Shown piece after piece: positions 1-12,164 of a DNA stretch of 64,000 nt (the first letter of the stretch is position 1; every line of letters starts with the position of its first letter). Where the stretch lies: positions 31,493,493-31,557,492 of the forward strand of contig NC_044573.1 of NCBI RefSeq assembly GCF_901933205.1, read 5' to 3'. The position numbers and the translations under genes are program-made. The notes under the pieces were generated by a model. It worked only from the letters and a program-made list of their open reading frames with translations. It did not search any database and was not told the DNA's origin. This stretch comes from Camarhynchus parvulus. Lineage: Eukaryota; Chordata; Aves; Passeriformes; Thraupidae.

Positions 1-3000
1 GCAAGTCATTAAAGCTGACATGAGCAGCATGCAGGTGGAAATATCTCATCATAGTTGATGTCTCTCCTGGAAAGGAATTAGACCTGTGAAAATGGACAGC
101 TGCAGACGAATTTCAGACATCACTGCAGCAAAGAGCAGATATAATAGTGAAAGAGCTGTACAACCTGCCATGCATCTTTACGCAAACAGGCAAATAGAGA
201 AGGTCAGATTTGCATCTATTATTTCTGTTTCCCTTTGGGAAACACCTTTTTTGATAGCATAGGTCCAGGTAGGAACATTATGTTACTATAACTGTAACAT
301 TTGCACTCCCAGTAAAGCTGTGGCTTGATTTGTAGTCCTTAAGTTTACGATGCTCCACAAGCTGAAGTAATGCACTCCAAGTGTCCCAAGACACCAAGGG
401 CATCCTGGATCAGACTACAGGAGGTTAGTCAGATCCCAATGAGATTCTCTCCCGTGATTTCTCTTACCCAAACCTATGAAACTACCAATGCTGTATAGAA
501 GGATGAGCAGACACCCCAGTGAGCTCAGCTGGAGTTCAATGAAAACATTTGGAGTTATTTGCATGTTTGATGGACTTGAGGTAGCTCCCTACTAGCAGCA
601 AAAGATAATAATGGCTAGAGCGAGCCAGGGCAAGTGCATTAGTAAGGATGAGGAAACATCATACATGGAGGGCCCTACATCCACTAAATCACCCAGGATT
701 TGAGAATCCCTGAAGAAGACAACACTGGAGTTTTAGTGTATGTTGCTATATGAACAGCAGCTTCAATGTCTTTTAAATCCAAGACCCATTTTTAAGAATT
801 TTGATGTCTACTTGAATCAAGAAAGGCAATTTTGCAGTTTTAAAAAGCACAGAACTCTCCAGCTGCCAATTACAAAACCAGGCTGAGTCACTTACTGTAT
901 CAGGTTTGGTATTTATAAATAATTCTGCATGGATGTATATAGGACAAAGCACAGTTCAGCCATCTGCCACACAGCTGGATGGCTTGTGTCACACGCTGAC
1001 TGATTGGAAAGCTGACAGGTGTAGCTTTTGTGAAAGAAAGAGGGAGCAAAAAGGAGAAATGGGGAGAAGAGAAGAAACATCAGTGTGAGGGCATAAAATC
1101 TCCACAGTCTTTCCTAGTTTATGTTTTCATTTCTATTTTCATCAGCAATGTGAGATTTCAGCACCTCCCAGATGTTCACTCAGCAGCAGAGCTAGTGCAT
1201 CTGATGTGTGTAAGATTGGTGTGCTGGCTTTTTTTGAGCTCTTTGTACTGAAGAGTTGCACACAGTGGAGGTGACAGAGACCTGACAGCAACCACCACAG
1301 TCTGCTGGCTCCCTCATTTTACCTACAATGAGTGTTTAAGTTCTGGACACGTTTGTGTTGCACGATAAGTGAGTGTAGAAATCCTTGTGCATGTATTAAT
1401 GATCTTGTCTATCTGTGTAGTCTTTCCCAAGAAAATAGCATCATAGTTTGCCCCTGGTGATGTGTGGAGGGTGAGCAGAAGAGTTACTTGTTTAGAATTG
1501 AGACAGAGAACTTTCTAGAAGAAACAGCTGATGAACATTGGTAATAGATGGCATAGGAACAGAAAACCTGAGCATCTGTACTTCTTTTCTAAGGCTTCTC
1601 CTCTTGCTGGGCTGGGAATGATAGAGAAGCAAGAGAAGCAAAGTGTCTGTGCCAGGAATCCCAACAACCACTGTCAGAGTCCATCTATGGCAAATAGCCA
1701 GGATAACCTCACAAATGTTTAGAAAAGCCTCAGTATGGATACGGGCTGACACAGGTAACATTTTGACTTGAGAGAGCATAGTGCAGGCACTCATTCTAGA
1801 CTAATTGAGTTGATTTTCATCCGTTCTCATTACCTGTGTGCCTGGTAATGGAGTGAGTGTCAGTGAAGGGTAAACAGCTAAATGCAGCAGTGTGAACCCT
1901 TGGTTTAAGTACTGGAAGGTAAATCAATATAATACAAATCTTCCTAATCGCTTCACACTTCAGCTTTGGGCCACAGCATAGTCTCCAGAGATGCACAGGA
2001 GTTAAAGGGAAAACAAAAAAATGAAATAAGGAAATTGCAAAATTCCAAATTCTTTGGATCTGAAACATCTAAAATTATGATTTCATATCATATCTGAAAT
2101 AATGATTTTAGAGATGATTTCACATGTTTTCTCTTAACCATATATGCCAAATTTCAAATGTCTATGGAATAAAAATCTAAAGCTTTAAATCACCAAAGTG
2201 TGCTCAGCAGAAATGTGGTGAATGCATTTATTCTCCAGATGTCAGTCATGTGTGAAATGAGTTTGATATGTTTAATTTCTTTTCACAGCTAGCAGAAGTC
2301 TTAGTTCCTTCCTTAGTACCAAAAATACATATGTATATATGGTTTGCAATCCTATCTCACACTCCAAATTATCATCAAAGCTCACTGCCAAAGGTGGAGG
2401 GAAGTGCTTACAAGAAGTTTCTTGCAAAATATTACTTAGTTGTTGCAAGAATTTCACTATGAATTCCTCCTATAACTGAAAAAAGTCCATAAAGATAAAG
2501 CAAATAGCTATGTAGAGCATAAAAAAGAAACAGGATGAAAGATGAGAGAGGTTTGAGAGAGGCTCCCCGTTCCTTAAGACATCAATCCTTATTTGCACAA
2601 ACTGAAGAAACTGGCAGAAATTCAGTGTATATGGGAAGTAGGATTAAACACAAAATAGAGTAATGTTTGTCAATTCACTTTGCATGTACAAAATTTGCAG
2701 CCAGACATCAGTTATTTTTTAACTCAGCCATTTACACAGCCTCCCTCAGCATTAATTGCCTGTGTCTGAACCGCTGTATTTGGTTGTGCAGTTGAGACAG
2801 GAGAGGTGAAATTTAGCAAGAGCTATTGCATATTGCACTGCAAATCAGGAGGTGGTTTTAATGTCACTTGAGAAAAGCCATGCTGTAGTTTGAACTTTAA
2901 TTTGATTTCATTAACTCTACACCATGACTAATGCTGAAATACTAAGGGCTGTTTCTCATGGCCTCCAGCTTTACTCCCTGATGACCAACAGGCACTTTAG

Positions 3001-6000
3001 ACTCTGTGCCATTCCTCAGATGTGCATGGGAAATGTAAATGTTACAAAGGCAGATCGAATCTTTCAGTTGTGAGACAGAAAATGTCTAAAGAGTTATAAT
3101 GAAAAAGCCCCACAGCTTTCTTACAAACCACTTTAATCACATTCTTTTCTCCAAGTTCAGGAAAATGTTATGAGATAGATGAGACAATGAGAAAGGTACC
3201 CTCTAGGGGACGGCAGCACAGCACTCAAAAACAGATATGGAATTTCATTGTGTCACTCTGTTCTGAAGTGTAAACGTGAATAGTAGAAATCAAAGGCCAC
3301 TACTATCAAGATTATAACATTAGGTGTCAAATAGGAGAAAGATGCAACTGTCTTAGTTTTGTTTCTCTGAGGGCAAGGGGCTCCCTTCAAGGTGAAGAAA
3401 AGCCAGACTAGGAGACTGACTCAGTATTCTCTTCTTCTTGTATAAAATGGTATCTCTCACACTCAGACCATTAGACAGACAGTCTTGTTGACTGGCCACC
3501 ACATATCTAGGACCATCCTAGATGAGTTGAAAGGTGAAAGAAAAAGGACCAGGACAGGACCAGGACCTACACTTCAAAAGAAAATGGTGGAGGCAGAGAC
3601 AAAAAACCAGTAGTAAATGCTGGTGCTTATTTCAGGGTTGATGCTTTCTTTTCAGATGTTGTTTCTTTACGTTTTCCCTTTTCATTTCATGGACAATAAG
3701 TATTCTGCCTGCAGCAGACTTCTTTCAAGAGTTTCCAGTTCAAATTCCCCCCTCCTCCATCTCTTTGAAGTGCACAAAATCATGGCAACATGCAGCACCA
3801 GGAGTTTTGTTGTGTGACCTGCCTGATGCTGGCCAGCCCTCCTCCTGCCCATGGCAAAACCTGACCTTTGCTACAGCTATTCCTCCCTGAGTGAGCCAGA
3901 CTTGCTTTAGCTCTCACTAGCTGGTTGTTTACAGGAGCGGGCCATCCACAGCTGCGTTGAAACCAAGACGAGTTTGTTGCTCAGCCCTTGTAAGCATCTG
4001 GTGATAGCAATATCAATAACATCATTATTTAAGCAGCTGATGAAAAATCTCTTGTGGTGTTTCACTCCTGAGATTACATAGCACAAATCACTTATCTATA
4101 GCAGTTTATTAAAGCTATCTCAAGCTAATTTAAATTAATTCTGCTTGGTCATTCCTTGTCTAATAGCTACTGTTCATCACTGCTCAGGTAACTCAAACTC
4201 CTGGAAGCAGTCAAATATGATAACTTATAATTTTTGAAAGCTCGGTTACAGGTCATTGATTTGCCTTTTGATGTAAATAATTACACGTTACTGAGAGCAT
4301 GAAAAATCTGGAAACCACGATAAGTACCAAATGCCATTTTGCAGCAAAGGGTTAGCTTCCCAACACGAGCATTTAACTGCACTGCTCAGCACAGCTGACA
4401 TGGATTAATTCTTATTGATAGTCTCCTGGAAAACAGAGAATTAGGGAATAAGTACAGGCACAAAAATATCAAGCTGAAATACTGCTTTTGCTTCTTGTGT
4501 GTTTGTCCATGGGATGGTGCTTCTGTGATTGTACAAATGCAATGGATGCTGTGAGAGAGGAAATGGTTTGAACAGCAGAAGTACTTATCCTGAGGAGCTT
4601 TGTTGTGGAATTTCTTAAAAGTGACTGACTGGAGAAGCTGCCAACAACCAGAGAGGCAGGGAGAAAAAGGGATATTAAATTGCAAGAAAACACAGAGACT
4701 GAGCTGCTGGCAAATGTATCACATAGAGACAACCCACAAACAGATGAAATGTGTCAAGTAAGTGAGGCTCACGGTGGTCAAATCCATAACAAGATTTGCT
4801 CACACACCAGATGACAAAAGGAAAAACCCTGAATGCTCTTAATTGTTCTCAGACTCACAACAAAACAGTAAAAATCAGACTTTTTTGTCATGTCAAGTGA
4901 TAGAAGATACAGAAGGGGGTGTCTAATGAACATGACACTCAAATGTCCTTTCCTGACCTTCTTCAGGAGAAGGTGCCATGTCTCACATTTTGTGGCTTCT
5001 GTTCTGTTTCTGTGTGAATGAAATCAAGTCCAGTGGGTTGTTCAACCTCTTGAGATGTCTCTGTCATTTGTTTATTTAATGTAGAAGCAAAAACATAATT
5101 AAATTCATTCATTTTTACTTTAAATGTAGACACCAGCCTGGCAAGTGCACTTTGAGCTGTCATCATTGGACTGAAATTTGAGAGGCAGTGAACTTAGAGG
5201 ATTCATTGTACAGGAGACAGGAAATCTTTGCTTTTTAAACAATTCCAAGATGCTTATTCTTGACAAGAGGAGCTACTTTTCTGACTCCCCAGAAAAACTC
5301 AGGGATCACTACAGCGTTGTCAGATGCATCTGGAATTTGAGGACTGCAGAATTAAGTTAAATCCATCTCTATTCTGTGGATAAAAATTGATTTATCTTGG
5401 ACAATGCTATAAGAAAGAGCTCTTAAAAATCCCAGATGGAAATACATGATCCCATTTTGCCCTTCAGGAAACTGTTTGATAGTAAAACAAAAATAAATTA
5501 CTAATCTGTGTTAGTCTAAGATATGGTTTAAAACAACATAAAGCAAAACAGCCAAGAAAAGCTCTCATGAACATTCTAAGACAGATTTTGCTTTTAGTCA
5601 TGAGTTCCTCCCATTACAAAACACAAGAATTACTAATTATGGTAGACCTAGGTAAAAATATAGTAGTCTGAGAAAGATACCGATTCAGCTATCAGTGAAA
5701 ATCTAGTCAAACTCTTTTAAATTCATTGTAATAAGGACAGAAAAATTTGCTGGCCTACCTTGCAATGCAGCACTTCACTGTGCACTCACCCTTAATTTGT
5801 TGTGCTTTGGCATAAGAGAGCAGCTGCTTGATATTCCTTCCCATCTGCCTCCTAAAAGTATGTCCTCTACAGAGAAACTGTGTCCACACCTGAACTATCT
5901 CCTGGTGCTGTGCTCCACACACCCAGCGCATTGCTGTCCTCCTCTACGGCCTTTACAGGTAATGTTGCATCTTCAGTGTGTGCTCACCTCTTTGCAAAAT

Positions 6001-7794
6001 TATTAAGAGTGTTTGGAACTAAAGCAGCAGAGTGAAGAGCATGGGCAGACATGTCTCTGCCCACAGCATGGGTTTTGGAACTTGGTTATTCTCTGATAAG
6101 CACATGGATCTCCCTAGTGGGATGGATGCTGTGATGAGACTGCAAGAGCACTGAAAGGACCATAAAGGTGTCTTCGAACAGGTCTCAATACACTGAAAAT
6201 CCTTTCAGTACAGTGATGTTCAGTGCTGGAATGAGATGGTTAACTAGGCTTGACCCACAATGTTTTGAATAATCCTGTGAGGGATAGAGACCAATCAATC
6301 TAATCCAGTTTTGTGCAGGCAGTGGAAACCTTTTCTCTGCTCAGTTGTAATGTTAATATTAGAGATTTGATAGCTAGACACCCAGCTTTATTTTGACTTG
6401 AATTCTCTGCAAAGCACAGGATCTTTTTATAATCCCATTTTCTGGTGGAAATAATAGAGGACTCTCCTTATTTCCTCTGTGTTAAATCTTACTGGCCAGG
6501 CCAAGGGCAGCCAAAAACGCAAGGAGGTGATGAGAAGCTATCAATCATGCAAGCAGTTCCAGAAACATGTCCCTGTTGAGGTGGTCTCACCGGCTTTTAG
6601 TGTAACACTGCAGTGGCAGTAGCTCTTCAAATCTCTTCACATCTGTTGTTATCTTCATAAACTCAGCTGGAGAATGAGGAGGACAGTCCAGAGAGCTACA
6701 ATAGGAGCTTTAGTCCCTAAAAGTGCTCGGGCATGTTTGACATGGCACTAACTGAGCCTTTCAATCTAATTTTCCATCTGCATTTGTAATAGCTTGTACA
6801 GAAGTCTTTCCGTATGGAACAGTCTTTCCACTGTTCATTCATACTTCGCACAATTTTCTTCTAAATATCTGTCAGCACGTCAAAAAAAAAGGTACTCACA
6901 AAAAATAAGCAATGACCAAAATTATTCTCTTTGTTATACATGTGTAAGTCACATGCTGACATGGAAGGGATAAAAATATTCCAGTTATCCAGATTCTAAG
7001 TCAAAGACAGATTCAGATATAGAAATGACAACCTAGTAAATGTTTAAGCTTAGCCAGAATGATTCAAGTTATATTTCTGACATAAAAATGTCACTTAAAA
7101 AAACAAATTAAATAAAATTGAGAAGCTTTGAAATGCAGAAGGATTTTAAATTTGGGTAATAGTTATTGTTGCCTGGACTACATATAAAGGGCAATCTTAA
7201 TGAAGGGAATATTCAAAGTACCTTTCCAATAATTTTTCTCCAATTACTTCCCAAAATTAAATTCTGACTGGTTGTTAGCGCACTACCAGCTCAGTTAATA
7301 AGCCTTCCTGCCCAAAGTTCAGAGTCTGGCTTTTATTAATCAGTAAATGTGTGTGCGTGAGGGGGACCGAGGGGATGGGCATTGGGTTAAAAATAAAATC
7401 TCAACTTCCCAGTTCTCTTCTCTTTTTGACCCCAAGCAATTGCATTTGGCTTCTCAATTTTTCAGTTTTGTTGGTACATCAGGGCAAAGAACTGTGTTTG
7501 AGCCCTTCCCCTGCTCTTCTTGATTTTGTGGATGTATTCAAGCTTTCACACCCAACTAGTTCTAGCATCTCAGTGTAGCAATGGGCCTTTCCTCTCTTTC
7601 ATATTTTTGAAGCAGTTTGAGGGATTTCATAAAGCCCCTGAGGCTTCAAGCAATCCCACCTATGTTTCACTTATCCTAAGAGAAAGAGTAAGCATTTACT
7701 CAAGCCTTCAAAGGTGTTTAAAATGTAATGAACAAGATCAGCAGACTCTTTTTACCTTATGCATTAGACATAGAGGAAGTCTTGCTTTCTAGAG
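1..7794. other. Intergenic DNA downstream of CEP170, no gene seen
   Basis: AT-rich sequence with stop codons in all frames; the few open frames are under 101 codons, have no recognisable domains and lack plausible splice partners. I saw no tRNA or rRNA-like stretch. The only pattern is a tiny 11-nt tandem duplication at 3546-3567. Old, highly diverged repeats could be present below my ability to see them. In mammals the region 3' of CEP170 is also gene-poor (from memory). Confidence 0.6.
3546..3567. repeat. Short tandem duplication (11-nt unit, two copies)
   Basis: GGACCAGGACA is followed directly by GGACCAGGACC, one mismatch in 11. Likely replication slippage. Confidence 0.7.
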
Positions 7795-8012
7795 CCCTCG
7801 CTGACATTTCCCTCTCCTCCTGTGCCTCCTGGGAGGGCTGGAATGGCTGTCCCTGTGTCCCAGCAGTGACACAGCCCCCAGCAGCACTGCCTGCTCAGAG
7901 CCTGGTGAGCTGCAGTGCTGGCTCCTGCTGGCCTCGCTGTTCCCGGGTTAGGAAATTAACGAGTTTGCAAAGCCCAACCAAAACCAGGACAGTGCCCCCT
8001 GAGAGATGGAAA
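7795..8012. other. GC-rich stretch abutting an LTR-like element
   Basis: About 220 nt of markedly higher GC content than the flanks, ending in AACCAAAACCAGGACAG and then a purine-rich AGAGATGGAAA immediately before the TGTTGTGG start of the presumed LTR. A purine tract directly before an LTR is what the 3' end of a retroviral internal region looks like, so this may be a remnant of one. It carries no recognisable protein similarity and several overlapping short open frames on both strands that look fortuitous. Confidence 0.3.
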
Positions 8013-8102
8013 TGTTGTGGTTAACGGCTTAAACATTGCTATGAAGGACTTTTGGCCCATTGTGGTGGAACTGTATAAAGAAACTATGACCACCAAAGGC
8101 CA

Positions 8103-8123
8103 CCCCTCAGGCCTCCTGAGGGG
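8103..8123. repeat. Perfect inverted repeat, 9-bp stem
   Basis: CCCCTCAGG and CCTGAGGGG flank a 3-nt loop. It lies in the U3-like part of the LTR-like element. Confidence 0.85.
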
Positions 8124-8601
8124 AACTTTGGGCTGTGAGTTAAGCCCCCTGAGGGTACTTGAGAACAGAAAAAGGTGACACTGCCATGCAATTATCTCAG
8201 GTCTAGGGAGAAGTAAGCAAGGCTGAGGGAAAAGAATGTATCCACAAGCCAAACCCAGCAGCTGTGCTGAAATCTGTCCCCAGGTCGGTTCGGGGTGGGG
8301 GAGGCCATAGCCCACAGACCCATCTGCTGAGGGCAGCTTGGCACACACTGCCCCACAGCCATGGCGGCAGGCGGACAGTTTTGCTGTGTGGGTGGCCTCT
8401 GCTCAGAGGGAATGAACACCCACACTCCCTCACACAAAGTGGCTCAGCTGTAAGCCTGTCCCCACCCTGGGAAGGCCACACTCACATGAGAGGCAGCTGA
8501 GGGGTGTCATCATCCAGCAAAGAGCCCCGAAGCACTCCCAGACTCATTGCTGAGGCCTGGGCCCAGAGGCGCTGCACGTGATCCAAGTGACGGAACTGAT
8601 C

Positions 8602-8625
8602 CAGAGTCTCTTACAAGAGACTCTG
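8602..8625. repeat. Perfect inverted repeat, 10-11-bp stem
   Basis: CAGAGTCTCTT and AAGAGACTCTG are separated by two nucleotides (or a 10-bp stem with a TACA loop). It lies about 80 nt before the TATA-like box of the LTR-like element. Confidence 0.85.
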
Positions 8626-8940
8626 TCAAACTTGCACCACATTCTCTCCCCCAAAGAAAGTATCTGGGCATTCCCACCTGGCATGAATTAACCCACTGAA
8701 CTCTATATTTTGTGAGACCCTCCCCATCAAGAGGAGGAGGATCAATGGAACACCATTGGGAGCCATGGAGTGGCGATATTTTCTACAAAATCTGTCTCTG
8801 TCACTCTCTTTCTCTCCCTCCTTAGGTCCCCTGGCTCCCCCACCCTTTACCCCCACATTTACTGTTAAATAAAATTCATGCTACTGACTTTGGCACATGG
8901 TCTTGTTTGCACCTTAGTTGAGGCAAAGGCATCTCTCCAA

Positions 8941-11770
8941 AATTTTTAATACTCAGATCTTAACATGGCCTCTTACCCAAGTCCTTCTGGGTAAGGAGAA
9001 GGCTTCCTCTGGACAGCCTGATTTTCCATCCAAACAATCAACTTCTGAGAAATCTTTGACACCTTGAATTTCTTTGCAGCATGACTGATTAGTTGTTGAA
9101 ACCCAGACTGGGAAAGTTGATGCTGAATGTGCAGGTTTGCCTGAAAATTTGATAGAGGTTGATCCAATCAAAGCTTACTTTCCTCCATTCTTTCTGTAAA
9201 ACCTAAATTCTTTTAAAAAAAGTTTTATGGGACTTTTATTCACCTTCATTTTATGTATTTGAGGAATTTCTGGTCCTGATGGAAATGCACATTGACAAGC
9301 TTTTGAGTCCAGGGCATTATTTGTTGCAGCTTGGTTCAGCAGGAGTATCAGCTTTCCTTAGAAGCTCTGCTGCTACAAACATCAGCACTGCTTTGTCTTT
9401 ATTATCCACCTGTCAGGCCAGTGCACTGGTTTCTATCAGAGAGAAAATCAGTTAGATAAATCTAGTATATCCCATGGTGAAATTATCTCACAGGATGCCA
9501 GACTCAGAATCGGCCAGGGAGAACTTGATTGTCTTGAAATAAGAGAGTTATTTCTCTCTCTCCTCTGGTTTCTCCTTTGCTAAAAAAACTTGAACAGAAT
9601 GTGGGATTATCCACTTAGCTCTGTCCTTCCAGATCCCTGAGAAAATGAAAGCTTGCAATCCTTTAAACACTAACTTCTTATAGTTTAGTGCCAGCTGTGA
9701 CAAAGAAATTAGAAAACTTTTCAAAAAAAGGCAGATCTAATGGGCCATGTGGTCTATCTCAAGAACTAACACTTAAATTCTTGGTAAAATGGCAGCTTAG
9801 CTGGAAAATTTGAGAGGCTTTAGATTTTTTTTTTCTTCCAGATGTATCCATGTGCTCAATAAGGCTCATCACCATATTTTTCCTTTTTTCTGATATGTAG
9901 ATAATATATATGAAGAAAACATGTACACTCAGTAACTGAGCCTTTAGACCACAGTGTTTCTGTAGAAGCCTCTAGAAACACCTGGGCTATGCAGCTGTGT
10001 CCTTCAGGGAAACTGCTTTGTGACTATTTCTCAAATACTGCTGATACTTTTTGGACAATTGAACAAAACCCACTTGAGTAGATGCCTTTCACACTGGGCT
10101 TCTGTAAACATTTAGAAATGGAATCCATACATTAGAAAACTAAAATAAATGGCTACATCAGTGCTTCTGCAGTGCTGTAGCAGCAAATCCAAGACCCCAG
10201 GTACCAGCGGCTGAACATGCCTATTGATATGATCTCTGTTAGTCCATTAAATCTTGAGAATAAAAAAATCAGATATTTTTAAACATATGCACATAAACCA
10301 AGATAATTTGCATGGAGAATTAGAACACTTCAGGGGCAGGCAGACCATATTAATTCAAATAAAACTGATACACATCATTGCATCTGGCGTTGTAAAGAAA
10401 CAGGGATTAACCTGAAAAAAGGAATTCTCAGGAGACATGGAAATTCTGAGATATGCACAGCCCTGAGGGTTATGTGTGTGACAGCTCCATGGTAAATAGA
10501 AAGAAGGGACTATCCCAAAGTACCAAGTTAGTCTCCAGCTGCTGGGGAGGCTGCCAAGATCAGCTAATGCAGATCACTGGGAGAGGTACCCACATCTCAG
10601 CAGCTCCACAGATGCCAGCAAGATGCACTGGGGAAAGAGAAGTGAGCAAAACTGACCTGGCTGGAAAGGTACAGATCTCTGGCTCTGTCACAGTGACTCA
10701 GAAGTTGGGGATAACTTTGATATTAAACATGGGCACTATCAGATCAAGTGGCACATGATTAGTACCACCAGGCTGTGTGTTGACACTTACTGAGATTTCA
10801 GTGATGGCAAAGCCTTGTCTCAGCACTTTGTTGGGAGGAAACAAGATTTTTCTGAGTCTCTTTTCCCATCTGTGAGATCAGGATGAAATATTTCCTCATA
10901 TAAATTTCATAACAGAATGAGTGTTTGTGCATGGCTTGAAAGATTTCAGAAGAAAAGCACCACTGGAAGGTAAAATCTTGTTACTGTTTCTTGGCTTCAA
11001 TACTGAAGTGAAAGCCTGCAAGCAATATTGATGTTTGTAAAATTATCTGTGCTAGTCCTCAGCACTGCCGTCTGGGAGGCTCCAGAAAGTGCTAGGACCA
11101 GTTCCCAGATATGCAGTGATTTTCCAAAACTCATTTAGCATCAAGCTTTTCACTGTGTCTCCCTGGAGAAAATCCTTAATTAGAAATTCCATTCAGATAT
11201 GCTTTTTAATCATGCCTATTATTCTATGGATTTTTTCCCCACTATCCTATGACTGCCATTTTTTCACTCACTGCATTTTAAGCAGTAAGACAAGTTCCAG
11301 TGTGTTTCCTTATCTGAAGAAATTTAAATATGAATTAAAAGAAATCATTGATGTCAGTCAGGATTAATTTTCCCTACAAATTTTTAAATAATTGCTTTTA
11401 CAATATCAGGCTAAAGCTTATAACCAACTCATTTAAAAATACTTGTGCTGGGGACAGCTTTTCTGATTTTTACAAAACTGCATACAAGTGAAAACCAAAA
11501 TGTAGTGATCTGGGATTGCACTCAAATAAGCAAGTACAAAACTGTGGCTGTATGAACTTTTCCATTGACTTCGCGGAGACCAACTCTGCTTAGTTTGTCC
11601 TTCACTGTTGGAACATTAAGGGACAAGTGCATAATTTAATTGACAGTTTTCTTCCAGTAACATAAAATCCATGTATTTTCCAAAGCAAATCACTTCACCA
11701 TTAAAAGGGAAATGATGGATTTCTTTATTCATGTCACTTTTAACTCTGAAAATGCTTTTTACTCTCCTAC
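8941..11770. other. Intergenic DNA, no gene seen
   Basis: AT-rich sequence without a convincing coding region. An open frame of 101 codons at 10453-10758 (plus) has no similarity I recognise, no splice partners and ordinary composition, and is within chance expectation. Confidence 0.55.
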
Positions 11771-12164
11771 AAGGAAAGGCTAAGAGAATTGGGATTGTTC
11801 ACCCTGGAGAAGAGTAGGATTCAGGGTAACCTAATTGCAGCCTTTCAGTACCTAAAGTGAGACTGCAAGAAAGAGGGAGAGAGACTTTTCACAAGGACAT
11901 ACAGTGATAGGACAAGGGGAAGTGGCTTCAACCTGAAGAAAGTAGTTTTAGATTAAACAGGAAAAATATCTTTACTGCAATGATGGGGATGTACTGTAAC
12001 AAGCTGCACAGAGAAACTGTAAATGCCCCATCTCTGGAAGTATTCAAGGTCAGGTTGGATGGGGCTTTGAGCAACCTGATCTGGTAGCAGATCCCCTGCC
12101 CATTGAAACCAGATCTTTAAGGTCCCTCCCAACCCAAGCCATTTTGTTATTCTATGATTATGTG
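11771..12164 (+). mobile_element. CR1 LINE fragment, 3' end, plus strand
   Basis: The start reads like the end of CR1 ORF2 (a run resembling [20 protein letters not shown], then AFQYLK). It continues through the CR1 3' UTR: the CAAGGGGAAGTGGCTTCAA region, TCTCTGGAAGTATTCAAGG, GGTTGGATGGGGCTTTGAGC and the CCTCCCAACCCAAGCC tail, ending in TATTCTATGATTATGTGAT, the decayed 8-nt CR1 terminal repeat. It is 5'-truncated as most CR1 copies are, and too mutated to encode protein. Confidence 0.9.

Larger units (their letters stand above)
8013..8940 (+). mobile_element. LTR-like element of an endogenous retrovirus (probable solo or 3' LTR)
   Basis: Begins TGTTGTGGTTAAC, a start typical of avian endogenous retroviral LTRs. 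It contains a TATA-like TATATTTT at 8704-8711 and an AATAAA at 8868-8873, about 160 nt apart and in the order expected of U3-R, then a TG-rich tail. The block is GC-richer than its surroundings and holds two perfect hairpins. No gag, pol or env coding sequence was seen on either side, so it is non-coding. The right edge is approximate: I could not find a clean CA end or a target-site duplication. Several short open frames inside (7956-8500 and 8626-8856, both strands) have no similarity I recognise. Confidence 0.5.

Noticed and set aside
8071..8078. TATAAAG as the LTR promoter
   Set aside because: Only about 60 nt from the LTR start and 800 nt from the poly(A) signal; the TATATTTT at 8704 fits better.
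7956..8856. Cluster of overlapping short open frames on both strands
   Set aside because: They fall in the GC-rich LTR-like element, where stops are rarer; none shows protein similarity.
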